Shown here one piece after another: positions 10,758 to 22,554 of a stretch of DNA of 64,000 bases. This DNA is from Scedosporium boydii (taxonomy: Eukaryota > Ascomycota > Sordariomycetes > Microascales > Microascaceae), in contig NJFT01000093.1 of NCBI GenBank assembly GCA_002221725.1, positions 1 to 64,000 on the forward strand, in the 5' to 3' direction. The translations under genes were made by a program, and so were the position numbers. The notes beneath the pieces were generated by a model, which was given only the letters and a program-made list of their open reading frames with translations, made no database searches and had not been told where the DNA came from. The stretch's first letter is position 1; each line of letters begins with the position of its first letter.

Positions 10758-13700
10758 CTTTTTTTTTTTTCTTTTTTTTTTTTTTTCTTGATGACTGTTT
10801 GACCTACGGTTATTTTAAAGGGTTGTTTTGTCTGGTGTTGATCGGTATGGGAGGGAATAGATTTTGGCAGGGTTATGTAAAAAGCTGGTCGCCATGTTAT
10901 TTATCTGGGTTGGTCTTGTCCCCTAGAGAGAAAATAGCCCAAGCTGAGGTGCGAGGAGGGCAGACTTTCATAGAAGACGTCAAAATACAGCAACCGATCT
11001 GACGGTTTTCCGCGGAGCGAATGCAGCCATGCAGCCGCATCACCACGTGGCAGTGCGGAACCGGAAACAAGACGGAGCCGGGTCGTGCTCGGAAGCAAGC
11101 CGGAATCAATCTTTGTTCCCGGCATCTCTCTCCGTCTCCCTCTGTGGAGTACATGCCCTTCAGCAGCTTCGGGGAAGCTGTGCTGTCAGGGATCATCAGG
11201 AGACACTTGATGGATATCCGCGTCTTTTTCTCGTCTTTCTGGCGGCTAGATTACGTGACGAGAATGAAAGATATGATAGCTTGTCGGGACTACGGGGATT
11301 GCAAGTCTTGGCTTGCGGTTTGAGATCTTGGTATCGCGAGCTCAAGCTCAATGTTCACGTCCGTGGAGATGTAAGATCGAAGGCGAAAAGAACAAGTGGA
11401 ATAGGGCCAGGGATCGGGGAATATATGGTGCGATTATGGGGTTGCTAGTTGCTAGCTAGCTCGGCCGCGAGCGTCAAATGTTTGCCGGCCTCTGATGACT
11501 TGTCCTTGATAGGCAATGTATGGCAGATCCGCGATGGAGCTTGGAGCTTGGAGTCGGATGAGCCTGAGTATTGGAATCTGCTCGCCACCGATTGGAGGGA
11601 AGGAGAATGGCGCTGCTGACTTCCAAAGTTTATTTCGTCATCTTCTCAAAAAAGCCCCGCAGTCCCGGAAGATCCCGACTGTACCTTTGTACTAGCGTCC
11701 CTTGGACCTGCTTTTGCACCCTTGCCTCCTTCCCCAACTGGGTCGACCGGGAAATTATCGCAAGGCAAGCGCGAACCAGGACTGGGGCTCTCTCCAAGCT
11801 GGGGAGCTCAGCAGCATCGGCAGAGGAGCAGAGCCTATCGACCCATCTTGGATGAACTAACTCCGCGGCCCCATTCTGCCCTGCCAGGAACGGAATCTTC
11901 TACGTAAACTTTGTTGTTTGAGAATGTTTTAAGCCAGGCTATGCTAGTTTTTTTGCTGGGCCCATTATCATCGATATTATTGCCTTTACCGAGATTTCGT
12001 GTTTCCTTTTTGTCTTCCGGCGACCGCGAGTCGTGCCGCATTTTCATCCGGCGCCCTTGATGATGCTTCTCCGGAGCATCTCCGCTGCAATGATCCGGAC
12101 GAACGAGCAAATCAACGGCGTCGACGAGAACCAGTGCCGCAGCGCCGGGGACAAGAAAATTTTTCTTTCTCCTTTTTTGTTGAGCCAAAGATCTTAGATT
12201 TCATCCGGATCAGAGAGTGGTACAATGTGCTACAACGTCGAGGGTCCAAGAACCGAAAAAGTTAATCTTCAGCCCTTCCCACGAGGCAAAGCAAGCGAGG
12301 ACCCTGACGTATTCCGTCCCCTGGGTTGGGGACGTCCCTGCGAAACTCTACTCGGACTTCCAGGCCTGGTTCAGCCGTGTGTAACTCCATTTTAGGCTCG
12401 GTCTAGCGGGCTCTTTCGTGCTTCTGGTATTGCTTCACTACGCTAGGCTCTGTAATGTGCGTGCCCATGTTTGGCGGGTTGTCATGATCGACCATTGCCG
12501 TATTTAGACTGGGCGTTGTAGATCCCCAAGATCGACCATCTGTTAGGAGCAGCAGGGAAGCTCCATTGCAGGCGCAAGTATGAACAGATGAGCACATATA
12601 CGAAGGAATTAGTATCGAGGTACCAGTGAGCATCCGCCAGGGAAGGAAGGGGGTTGACGCATCGACCCGAACCCATCCAAGTCTAGACTGGTCACTTGGC
12701 GTGCCTGAACATCAATTGATCGTTCCTTCCCCAAATGTTCCAATGTTCCCCCCCAAATGTCCCCGACCTTGGCTCCGGACGGACCCACCGGGCCACCGGT
12801 GCCAAGCCCCACCCGAAACGAGCAAAGGAGCCACTCACGGAGCGCTCTTTCTTCATATGTAAGCCTATAAAGCTCCGCGGAGTTGCTCAATTCGCACGTC
12901 GTGCCATTCATTCCACATAATCCACACTCGCTCGACTATGGCAGGAAATTTTTCATAGTGAGCGGCGATTTTCGTTTTCGCTTTACTCTCTCCCTTGTAT
13001 GTATTTTCCTCAATTTTTTACTCACTCCCATTGCCGAGAGGCTAGTAATTTTTCCCTGATTCCAAAGGATTCGGCTTTATTGGAAAGCGGCCCAACGCTG
13101 CCAATGGACCTGGACAATCCCCTAGTCCATGTCATCTCGTCACAGGGAAGGTCCAAAAAAAAAAACATGGTGCCATTTTCCCCGGCGTGGCCACTGTGGT
13201 TCCCCCCCTCTTCCAAGCTCCATCACGAGCCAGACCCCCCCAAGTCGCCATCGGCGTTCGCCAGCTAACGGTTCCGGGTGGCCCCAGGAACCCCCGGTTG
13301 CTACAAGGCTCCACGAAAAAATTGAACGAAATGATTCAGGGTCCCTTTTCGTCGTGCACATGTGGGAACGCGACGTGATGACGATGATCTTAGGCGCAAT
13401 GCCCAAATTAACGAGTAGCCTGGGGCAATGGGGCAAATGGGGTGAGTGGCACGTTTGAAGATAAAAGGCGCAGCTATGTTAGTGTAATTTAGAAGCTTGA
13501 TCCTTCATCCTCTCATCCCATCGGTGTACACATCATCACAACTGCAACTGCAAACTGCAAACTGCAGACTAAAAAAAAAGAGCCTTCGACTAAGACCACT
13601 TCCAAGCCGGCAACGGGGTATCGTGACAAATCGTACATACCGCAACTCCACAACTCAACGCCTCCCCCAGTCTAGACCTCCTTAGACATTGATCCGTTTC

Positions 13701-13820
13701 ACTTCTTCTATACCCCCCTCTCCAATCTTCAATTCTCCAAGTCCATTGAAACCAATATATAAACACATCCTTTCCGCCTCCCGCCCCTCAAGTTATACAT
13801 CTTCCCTCTTTCTCTCCACC
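10758..13820. other. 3 kb without recognisable gene; flavohemoglobin promoter at right end
   Basis: T runs occur at 10760-10786. I see no gene between 10.8 and about 13.4 kb; short frames lack motifs. The last 400 bp, CA- and CT-rich, are the likely promoter and leader of the flavohemoglobin gene. The frame of that gene stays open 44 codons upstream to an ATG at 13689. Confidence 0.5.
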
Positions 13821-15218
13821 ATGTTCTCATCCGCCTCTCGCCTCTTCGCCAGACGCACAGCACTCACCACAACAACAACCAACCAACCCCTCCGCAGATT
13901 CCTCTCCACCACCCCCGCCAGAATGGCTCTCACCCAAGACCAGATCAACATCGTCAAGTCGACCGCTCCCGTCCTCAAGGAGCATGGTCAGACCATCACC
14001 ACCTACTTCTACAAGAGTATGCTCGGCGCCCACCCGGAGCTCAAGAACGTCTTCAGCCTGCGCAATCAACAGACGGGAGCCCAGCAAAAGGCCCTCGCTG
14101 GCGCCGTCCTCGCCTACGCCACGTACATCGACGACCTCCCCAAGCTCCATTCCGCCGTTGAGCGCATCGCGCATAAGCATGCGGCGCTGTTCATCGAGCC
14201 TGATCAGTATGCTATTGTTGGCGAGCATCTGATGAAGGCTATCGGTGCTGTTTTGGGCGAGGCTATCACGCCGGAGATTGCTGAGGCTTGGACTCTCGCG
14301 TATGATCAGCTCGCAACGGTGTTTATCAACCGCGAGCAGGAGCTTTACAAGGCGGCCGGAGATGTCCCCATGGGCTGGCGCAAGTTCAAGATTGTTAAGA
14401 GGGTCGACGAGACTGAGTCCGTCACCAGCTTCTTCCTGGAGCCCGTCGATGGCGTCACGCCTCTTGCCTCCTACCTCCCCGGCCAGTATCTCAGTCTCCA
14501 GGTTCCCGTGCCCGGAATCGACGGTCTGCTTCAGAGCAGGCAGTTCAGTCTCAGCGAGGCCCAGACCCCCGACAAGAAGTACTACCGCGTGAGCGTCAAG
14601 CGCGAGGTCACCACCCCCAACGCGTCCCTCGAGGACATCGCCACGGGCAAGATCACCGGCCTCGTGTCCAACCTCCTCCACGACAAGTACCAAGTCGGCG
14701 ATGTTGTCGAGCTCTCGCGCCCCCAGGGTGACTTCTTCGTTGATGTCACCGATGCCTCCAAGGCCGACGTCCCCATGGTTCTCCTCTCGGCCGGTGTAGG
14801 CGTTACCCCTCTCCGCTCCATCCTCGACACCGTGCTCGAGTCGAAGGAGTCCGTCATGAAGAACCGCCCCATCAGCTGGATCCAGGCCTCGCGCGACAAG
14901 GCCAACTTCTGCTTCGGCGCGCATATCCGCGACGTCGCCAAGGCTCACGAGAACGTCAAGACCAACATCTTTTTGGACGTCGTCAACCCCGAGACGGACG
15001 TCAAGGGCCGCGACTACGACTTTGCCCAGGAGCTTGATCTCGCCGCCCTCGATGCCGAGAAGGATCTGTATGTCGGCAACAAGAGCGCCGAGTATTACAT
15101 TTGCGGACCCGTCGAGTGGATGCTTGCTGTGAGGAAGAGATTGGAGGGACTCGGTGTTCCTAGGGAGAGGATGTACCTTGAGCTGTTTGGCACTGGTACC
15201 GTTCCTGAGGAGTCTTGA
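13821..15218 (+). CDS. YHB1: flavohemoglobin (nitric oxide dioxygenase), probably mitochondrial
   Basis: Single exon, 465 residues from ATG 13821 (ccaccATGttc). Residues 1-34 are a Ser/Arg/Thr leader of mitochondrial type (LFARRTAL, PLRRFLSTTPAR). The globin domain runs from Met35 to about 180: B10 Tyr64, E7-region Gln88 and proximal His120 by alignment with bacterial Hmp. The FAD domain follows with RQFSLSEA (239-246), then the NAD(P)H domain with LLSAGVGVTPLRS (321-333), YICGP and a C-terminal LELFGTGT. The enzyme oxidises NO to nitrate using O2 and NAD(P)H. An upstream in-frame ATG at 13689 is less likely. A second ATG at 13923 (MALTQDQ) sits exactly where leaderless flavohemoglobins start, so cytosolic and mitochondrial forms could both be made. 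Confidence 0.94.
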   Translation: MFSSASRLFARRTALTTTTTNQPLRRFLSTTPARMALTQDQINIVKSTAPVLKEHGQTITTYFYKSMLGAHPELKNVFSLRNQQTGAQQKALAGAVLAYATYIDDLPKLHSAVERIAHKHAALFIEPDQYAIVGEHLMKAIGAVLGEAITPEIAEAWTLAYDQLATVFINREQELYKAAGDVPMGWRKFKIVKRVDETESVTSFFLEPVDGVTPLASYLPGQYLSLQVPVPGIDGLLQSRQFSLSEAQTPDKKYYRVSVKREVTTPNASLEDIATGKITGLVSNLLHDKYQVGDVVELSRPQGDFFVDVTDASKADVPMVLLSAGVGVTPLRSILDTVLESKESVMKNRPISWIQASRDKANFCFGAHIRDVAKAHENVKTNIFLDVVNPETDVKGRDYDFAQELDLAALDAEKDLYVGNKSAEYYICGPVEWMLAVRKRLEGLGVPRERMYLELFGTGTVPEES

Positions 15219-15925
15219 GCGAGGAATGTATGATGATGAAGACTAGAGAATGCTGGTAATGCGGAGAAGCAAATTCGAAACCAAATAAAAGGAAAGAAAG
15301 AGGGGAAAAAAAGAGAGAGATTGAAAGATAAAAGAGATGGTACAATGGAGTTTGGGCATTTTACGTTTTGCTTCAGTAGATATCAAGTCACGCTCGGCAT
15401 TTACACTTCCTTAATGAGTAGATATCAATCCACTTTTAAAACCTTGCGATATGTTTTCCAACCATGTTCCGCATCGTGTCAGTGACCCGTAGGCCTTGGC
15501 CCTGCGCAAACGAAGTCTCTCAAAGTTCTCTTTTTGTCACACAGGCATCGGGCGCAGTACAGAGTCACCCGGCGCCGCCCTTCTCGGGGTTACGCTCCGA
15601 TGAGTCGGCCGAGGGATTCGGACGCCGGGGCTCGGATGGGCCGAGTCGGAGGTGCACTATTAGTTTGTTGCGTGTGAGTGAAGGCGTTTTGGGGGACTGT
15701 GCAGGATTGCACCTGGACTCCTGTTTTTTTTTTCTTTTTTCTTTCCTCTTTTTAATGACAGAACTGTCCTTGAGAGTACTCAGAGTCGACTATTTTATCA
15801 TTCTTCGAAGAAAATCTCGTCAAGATGCTGTGACTACTTCCTGGCCTTTCGTGGATGTCTTTCATTATGAGGATGGATATCTTGAGACAGGACTCCACTC
15901 CCCGTCCTCTCTCTCCTTCTTTGTA

Positions 15926-15960
<35 letters not shown>

Positions 15961-18900
15961 CCCTCTCTCTTCGTCATTGAGCCTTTCTCGAGAGATGACT
16001 TATTCTCATTGGGGACTTTTCGATCTCGATCTCGATCTCGGTCTACGTTGCGTTCTTTATAGACAGTTTACGTAGATTCAAGACTCCCTCTCAAGCTCGG
16101 TCCTCGAGCCACCAACTGCCACGAATCGCTTTACTCGAGGGACGCACAATACTAAAAATAGCATTTCATTAATTCATACAGTAGCGAGAGAACATTTGTT
16201 TATTGCCCTCTTTCTTCAGTTGTCTCAGCAGCGGGGGCCGTGAATGAGAAGCCGAGAGAGCGGCCAAATTAGGCTAAAATGTGAGAGATGCTATTCGTGG
16301 ATCGCGAGGCGTTGGAAGGGGGGCCTCATATCGCCGAACCAGCATTTCGAAGACGATAGCCGTCAATTTTGTTGTTGGGAAGTCGGGTGAGAAAGCGAGC
16401 GTCCCGGAAAGTGGTCGTGACTTGGGGAAGGGGGGGAATGGGTCGAGATGAGTGATCTTGGGAGGAGGGCTTGGCTACCGTGAGTGAACGATGAGACGAT
16501 TGCTGTTGCAGAAGAAGGCGATTCGGAACGTCTAGTGGGTAGTGGAGAGCGGTGTCTTTATACTAGAGACCAGACTGGATCGCAGCCCGTCACAGGTATA
16601 AGTCGCCGACAGTAAGAAAATGCCGGGGTTAATCTCAGAGCCCCGCGACCCCAAGACCCCTCGTTGAGATGGAGAGCTAATTGATGACGAGACAGCATCA
16701 TAAAGCACGCTCCTCAACTGAAAACTGACACATGGTGGAATGATCTCTGCTCCCTCCCATTTGTGATCGTCGCGTCGAGGATAAAGAAGCTACCTGCCCG
16801 AAGCGGAACCTCAACTTTGTCCCAATTCCTCCCTCGCCCATCGCCAGATCTCCAAGCATGGGAGACCGCCTTCAAATGAACCACAGGAGTGTGTACATAG
16901 GCTTGAGCTTCGTGGTCATGAGTGCGTAGAGACCGTGGTCCTGATCACAATCTGATATAGCCCCGCCCTGCTCGATATTAATTTATATGCATGTTAGTTT
17001 TGATAATGGACGAGACCCAAGACCACCGTACATGCCCAAATATATTACCGCTCCACCCAAACCACTTTATAGAGTGTCGCCCGGTAGATTGCACGGCTAC
17101 CCAATGCGGTTAATAGGAGACAAAAAGTGCCCCCTTCAACTAGATCTAGGTCGGAGGCAGCATGTCATGCGGTGCGAGCCTTTGCATGCGGTGCATCTTG
17201 TAGCAACACTTTGAATTGCCCGGCCCAGCTGCGGCGAGGTGATCCTTTTCATGGCAAACAGAATCGATATGGATTTTCACAGATTGCCGTACAGCGGTCA
17301 CGACGCCAGTTTCCGAGGCGATGATTGCCTCCATTCTAGCAACGACACGGGGATGGAGGCTTGGTCAGAGTGTAGAGATGCGCGATTCCAGATCGCTCCT
17401 TCCTTCTCGACTAAGTCCGCTTACACGAACCCCGCCTCGAGTTGAGCTTTGAGTTGAGGTGTTCCGCTCCTTCTATTTCCAAATAGACAACTGTGTTCAC
17501 ATGTCCAGACCGAGTCAGCTTGGGCAGGTGCATTCCGATATTAAAATATCATCGTCATGTTTACTTTCCCAGCATTGTCCGTATTTTGTCCGGGGGTTAT
17601 CGCCGTCAAACCTAAGGGAGACAGACTTTCGTTGTTTGTTGCTATTGCAGCCGACACACCGCCCAGTTCCCGGTTGCCTGTGTCATTGCCCTCTTTGCGA
17701 ATGTCGAATGCCATCTCAATGTAAGCGACCATTGCCATTACCATTTCCATCCAGCTTCACTAGCTCACCGCCGCTTGTCAATTTCCGGGAACCGCATTGC
17801 GCATTAATGTGAGCGACCGGAGGCGACATCAATACGCATGGCCTAGACTCCGGGCATAAGACGAGATAACGCGGGTGGCCCGGTTCGAGCTGTGTCCAAC
17901 AGCTGTCCCGAAGGCCTGGGAGAGCTGGTTCCTAGACCCAACAGCTTCTTGCGTTTTGATATTGTTTGTTCACGATTGATGCCCTCTCCGATTTGGGGAC
18001 GTTCTTTTCCGCCACTCCCTCCCGGGTTACTCTCATTTCCGTTCTCCAGTCCACACCCACATCCACACACCCCCCAATCAATAAATCTGCGTATTACCAC
18101 TGTCGTTTATTACTGCTACCCGCGCTGCCACACTTCTTTATTCTGCCATGGTGTGTTTTCTATTATAAGAGGCGGTTGAGTTGACAGGTGCTTCACCAGG
18201 TTCGGGTTTTATATTAATTCCTTTTCCTGATGTAGAGGACCACCCTGCTTCTTGAGCCATTAGGGTCCATCTCCTTCCCTTCTCTGTGGCTAGCAAAGTC
18301 TTCCATTTCTTACCACATTGCCCGTTATTCCTCCGCTCCCTTCCCCGCTCTCTCCCACCAGAGGTTGGCTATCATTTTCTATGCTGCGTCGGACGGAAGC
18401 TATTCGACGCCTCACACTCGTTTACGGAACCCGGACGGAACAGAATGTTCGTGCGCGTATGTGGACCTAAAATCGATCTGACATCTTTGAGAGCGGAAGC
18501 GAAGGAGAAGGCTGGAAGTTTCATGAAGCCACGTAGGGCTTCCAAACCTCCCAGTTCCATCGCCAGCCGCGTAGTGAACGGTAATCCCTTCGGCACGCTC
18601 TAGGGCGGCCGTCGACGAGCTCGCCCATCATGGGAAATACGACGGAAGATCCCGAGAAGAGCCAATGGGAACCCGTAGCGCCTCGCGCGCGTGACGCTCC
18701 GGATTCCGAGCCCTCTGTGTCCCCGCAGAGTAGTTCAGCTGGACGCCAGAGGCAACGTCCGTATGGAAATGAGAGAGGTTCAGATGTAAGAAACAGGTCG
18801 TCTCCTGGGGCCGGTTGGGGTTCCTGTCTGTGAATTGCCGGGCCGAGAGACTCACCAATACTCTGCAGCAGACCGCCGGTGTGATTGACGAAGGGGCCAT

Positions 18901-19030
18901 TCTAGAAAATGCCGAAGAGTGAGTTCGAACAGCTACTGAAAAACGGGTTACTGTCTCTCTAGCTCGTCATTCTGTCTTTTTTTATTTTTTATTTTTTATA
19001 TTTTTTAAGTTGCGCAATACTAAGCCGTCA
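15219..19030. other. 3.8 kb gene-poor spacer
   Basis: Holds the flavohemoglobin 3' UTR, a 33-nt T run, short GATCTC repeats at 16021-16038 and the upstream region of the OPT transporter. No gene, RNA gene or transposon protein could be recognised. Short frames at 17.4-18.8 kb lack motifs. Confidence 0.45.
15928..15960. repeat. poly-T run (33 nt)
   Basis: Uninterrupted run of 33 T between CT-rich flanks. There is no target-site duplication or retroelement protein nearby, so it reads as a simple repeat and not a retroposon tail. Confidence 0.9.
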
Positions 19031-21760
19031 ATGTCTAGCAATCTTCATGTAACTGAGGATGACCTCCTCGAGGCAAGGGCATTCGCCGCGCAGTATACAT
19101 TGGAAGAAGTCAAGTTGGTAGGTTCCGAAAGCTGCGGCGGGGATGGGCAACCCGATTTTGTCGGTGGTGGTTCAGATCCTAACAGCTTGCGCGCAGTTAA
19201 TGCAAAAAGTGCACAAAGTCCACAGGCACGATCCCAACTTGCCACTCTCGGTTGTAAAGAGGATAGGGGAGTTTATAGGTTCGTCGCGAAACCAACTCCG
19301 CCCTTAGTCGGTAACCTGAGAGAATTGATGTGGTCGGAGCTCGAGAGAGGCACATAAAAGGACTGGCTAACTAGTGAATAGGCAATGACTCGGTCTTTAT
19401 ACATCCCCAGAAACACCAAGCCCTCATACGCGAGATGAAGCTAGAGGCTGCGTTAATAACAAACAGCAGCCCCTACGCCGAGGTTCGCGCTATAGTTGAA
19501 AGCGTTGATGACCCTAACACGCCTTGTTCAACGATCCGAGCCTGGTTCATCGGGCTTTCACTGTCTTTCGCCCTTGCTTTCGTGAACCAGCTATTCTCGA
19601 TTCGATTGCCGTCGATTATAGTCCTGAGTAACGTCGCTCAGCTCCTGGGGTACTTGCTCGGAAAACTGCTCGAGTTCTTCTTACCCGACGTTGGAATCAC
19701 CGTATTAGGCGTCCGGCATAGTCTCAATCCTGGGCGGTTCTCTAAGAAGGAACATATGCTTATCACCATGATGGCCAACGTCTCCTTTTCTCCTCCCTAC
19801 ACCAACAATCTCATTTGGATCCAATACCTTCCAACCTATTTCAACCAATCTTTCGCCGGAACCTTTGGTTATCAGATTCTCGTTGGTCTTTCAACTAACT
19901 TCATTGGCTACGGGCTAGCTGGTCTTGCTCGGCGCTTTCTTGTTTACCCATCATACTGCGTATGGCCCACCTCGCTAGTCACCGTCGCTCTTAACACCTC
20001 ACTGCGTCGAGAACTGAATAACAAGTCAGTCGAGGGGCCAGGCGGGATTAGGTTCCGCGCTTCGAGGCGTTCCTTTTTCGCCACTTCCTTCTCCGCCATG
20101 GTGGCATACTTCTTCCTCCCAAACTACCTCTGGACGTCACTTTCTAATTTCAGCTGGATGTCGTGGATCGATCCGCAGAACCGAGACCTTAATACCATTA
20201 CCGGATTTAATACCGGCCTTGGCCTCAATCCGTGGCCAACGTTCGACTGGAACATCTTGCTCTGGGACAACAATGTTGATCCACTAATGATACCTTTCTT
20301 TAGTACTTTTAACAAGTTCATCGGCGCCTTTTGTTCTATGTTCGTCGTCCTCGCCCTTTGGTATACGAATGCTTACAACACTGCTTACTTGCCCATTAAC
20401 TCGAGCCGCTTCTACGACAACCAGGCCTTTCAATATTCCGCGTCGCGCGTCGTCGGGGAGGATCGTATGCTAGATCATGAAGCGTACGAGGAATACTCGC
20501 CGCCGTTCATCTCTGCCGGAAACATTGTTCTCTTCCTATCCTATTTTGCCCTTTACACGGCTCTCTTGGCCTGGGCCATACTTTACCACCGACGTGAAAT
20601 CGTCGCCGGGGCAAAATCCCTGTGGGCCAGCATTCGGGGTAAGAGTGAGGCCGAGACAGTACGGGTGCCCGATGTGCATAACCGCCTGATGGAGTCCTAC
20701 AGGGAAGTGCCGGATTGGTGGTTTATCGTTATCCTCGTCGTTGCCGCTGCATTGGGGATCGCTGGCGTCGCGGGCTACGAGACGGATACTACCCCCGGTG
20801 TTGTGTTCTACGGAATTGCCCTCGCGTTGATTTTTATAATTCCCGTCGGTCTCCTCAAAGCCATGACAGGGATCGAAGTAACGCTGAACGTCCTCGCCGA
20901 ACTTATCGGGGGCGCCATGGTCGAAGGTAACGCCATATCGATGAACTATTTCAAGACCTTCGGCTACGTCACCTGCGCGCAGACCATCCGATTCTCGAAC
21001 AACCTGAAGCTGGGCCACTACGTCAAGGTGCCCCCGCGTCAGTCCTTCGCGGCGCAGGTAGCGGCGACGCTCCTCTCCACGCTCGTGTGCACGGGTGTCC
21101 AGGTATACCAGATGAACAAGATCCCGAACGTCTGTGATGAGATCGACGCGCCGATGAAGCTCTTTTGCTGGAATGTCGACGTTATATTCACTTCGTCGGT
21201 GTTCTGGGGCACGATTGGACCGAGGAGGATTTGGGGCCCCGGCGGGTTGTACACGGCGACGTTGGTGGGATTTCCGCTCGGCGTGGTGACCGTGCTGGTT
21301 ATCTACTTCCTCTCGACGAAGTTTTCGAGGTGGACGTGGCTCAGGCAGGTCCATCCGGTTGTGCTGGTCTACGGCGGCATCCTGTGGGCTCCGTATAATA
21401 TGAGCTACCTGTGGCCGGCGGTGCCGATTTCGTGGCTGTCGTGGATCTACTTTAAGAAGCGATTCCTCGATCTATGGTCAAAGGTGTGTGTGTCTCTGAG
21501 AGAGGCAGAGAGTTGTTCATCCTTTCAACTAACGTGTCGTTCCTCTTTAGTACAACTTTACGCTGTCCGCGGCATTCTCGACTGGCATCGGCATTAGCAG
21601 CATCATCATCTACTTTACGCTCCAGTGGTTCGAAGTCAAGATCGACTGGTGGGGGGTGTCGGTCAACTCGAGGGGGTGTGAGGCGACGCCGTGCGTGTTG
21701 AAGAAGTTGGGGGAGTTGACGACGGAGTATTTTGGGCCTAGGATAGGCGAGTTTCATTAG
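19031..21760 (+). CDS. OPT-family oligopeptide transporter
   Basis: Four exons: 19031..19117, 19197..19278, 19382..21483, 21551..21760; introns of 79, 103 and 67 bp give 826 residues. Exon 1 reads MSSNLHVTEDDLLEARAFAA. Exon 2 reads LMQKVHKVHRHDPNLPL. Exon 3 continues NDSVFIHPQKHQALIREMKLEAALITNSSPYAEVR, the conserved OPT lead-in, then many membrane segments. Family landmarks include SPYAEVRAIV, NPGRFSKKEH, GLGLNPWPTFDWN and the EGNAISMNYFK loop. OPT proteins move small peptides such as tetra- or pentapeptides and glutathione, or metal chelates, with protons across the plasma or vacuolar membrane. The donor of intron 2 is GTTCGT, a weak form. The gene is convergent with the NRPS-like gene; peptide export or uptake for that locus is only an inference. 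Confidence 0.9.
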
Positions 21761-22071
21761 AGCTGGCGTTTTGTTTTGGGCGTTTCCGTCGAAGGCTTCG
21801 TCTCGACCTTTGGTTTCCTCTTCTCATTTTCCTGCTTCATCGTAGAACTGGGAGATGGGAATCTGGGACGTGAGTGCCAACTCGGGGATCTACTCTGTGT
21901 GACAAGTAATAATGTCCATACTTCTTAATTTCCTAAACCACATCTCCCATGTTCATATTAAACAAAGTAAAAAGAGAAAACAAAAATAAACAGAATTCAT
22001 CGTACTAATGAAGACGGAAACCGCAAAAGGGTGAAGATGAAAATGAGACCCCCCCCCAAAAAGAAAATCAA
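21761..22071. other. 3' region of OPT gene
   Basis: About 300 bp of AT-rich sequence after the OPT stop, expected to be 3' UTR. No gene seen. Confidence 0.4.
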
Positions 22072-22163
22072 CTTCCCTACCAAGGGTCGAACTTGGAATC
22101 TTCCGATTTTCCGCCACGAGAGTGGATAACAGTCGGACGCCTTAACCATTTGGCCATAGAGAA
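22072..22163 (-). tRNA. trnN-GUU: tRNA-Asn (anticodon GTT) with 19-nt intron
   Basis: On the minus strand the acceptor stem TTCTCTA pairs with TAGGGAA (one G-T wobble). The D arm GCC/GGC contains the typical GG-TTAA loop, the anticodon stem is TCCGA/TCGGA and the T arm is CCAAG-TTCGACC-CTTGG. The discriminator base is G, as expected for eukaryotic tRNA-Asn. The anticodon loop reads CTGTTA, then 19 nt (starting TCCACTC), then A. The intron sits one base 3' of the anticodon, the standard position for nuclear tRNA introns. Mature length is 73 nt before CCA addition. It lies in the spacer between two convergent protein genes. Confidence 0.9.
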
Positions 22164-22554
22164 AGAGAAACCATCCTTTTCGGATGCTGGTTGAGATTGT
22201 CGGCTCGTTATTCCGTCTTATGCAGGTCGGAGATTGCCACATTTTTACTTGAATTTATTGCTTTTCTCTTGAATGGGAATGAATTGAATCTCAACAGAAA
22301 GAACAATGGATCAATATCTCGACACATAAACTCGAAGAATGAAACGATTTGAAAAACTATGCTTGTCGTGAAACCTGTCCGCTCAGAATTCACGGACCTT
22401 TCCTTCCCTGGTATATTGCGCCTTCATCATCTTTTTCTTGAAACTCCGCGATAAAAACCATCCGAAAGAAATCCCCAACGCCCAGAATACAAAAGGAAAT
22501 CAAAATACCCAGAAGAAAAAGGGAACAGAGAAAAAGTAAAGCGATTGACAACCG
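22164..22554. other. spacer downstream of the NRPS-like gene
   Basis: Contains the NRPS-like 3' UTR and the upstream side of the tRNA gene. T-rich on the minus strand. No supportable gene. Confidence 0.4.

Noticed and set aside
11021..11448. Overlapping plus-strand frames of 100 and 139 codons
   Set aside because: No motifs, competing frames of equal length, no splice signals linking them.
13827..14948. 373-codon minus-strand frame
   Set aside because: Antisense of flavohemoglobin; Gly/Leu/Glu shadow with no family features.
15928..15960. Poly-T run as tail of a retroposon
   Set aside because: No retroelement coding sequence and no target-site duplication seen; simple repeat.
20536..21354. 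272-codon minus-strand frame
   Set aside because: Antisense shadow of the OPT transporter, Arg/His-rich.
19435..21597. OPT start at the internal ATG 19435 and a single-exon model
   Set aside because: Two upstream exons restore the conserved OPT N-terminus (TEDDLLEARAFAA, HKVHRHDPNLPL), and a downstream exon restores the C-terminus.
22392..22510. Minus-strand mini-frame with a hydrophobic stretch and basic tail (SFGWFLSRSFKKKMMK)
   Set aside because: No ATG before the hydrophobic part, and no AG acceptor that could bring it in after the in-frame stop; it lies in the 3' region of the NRPS-like gene.
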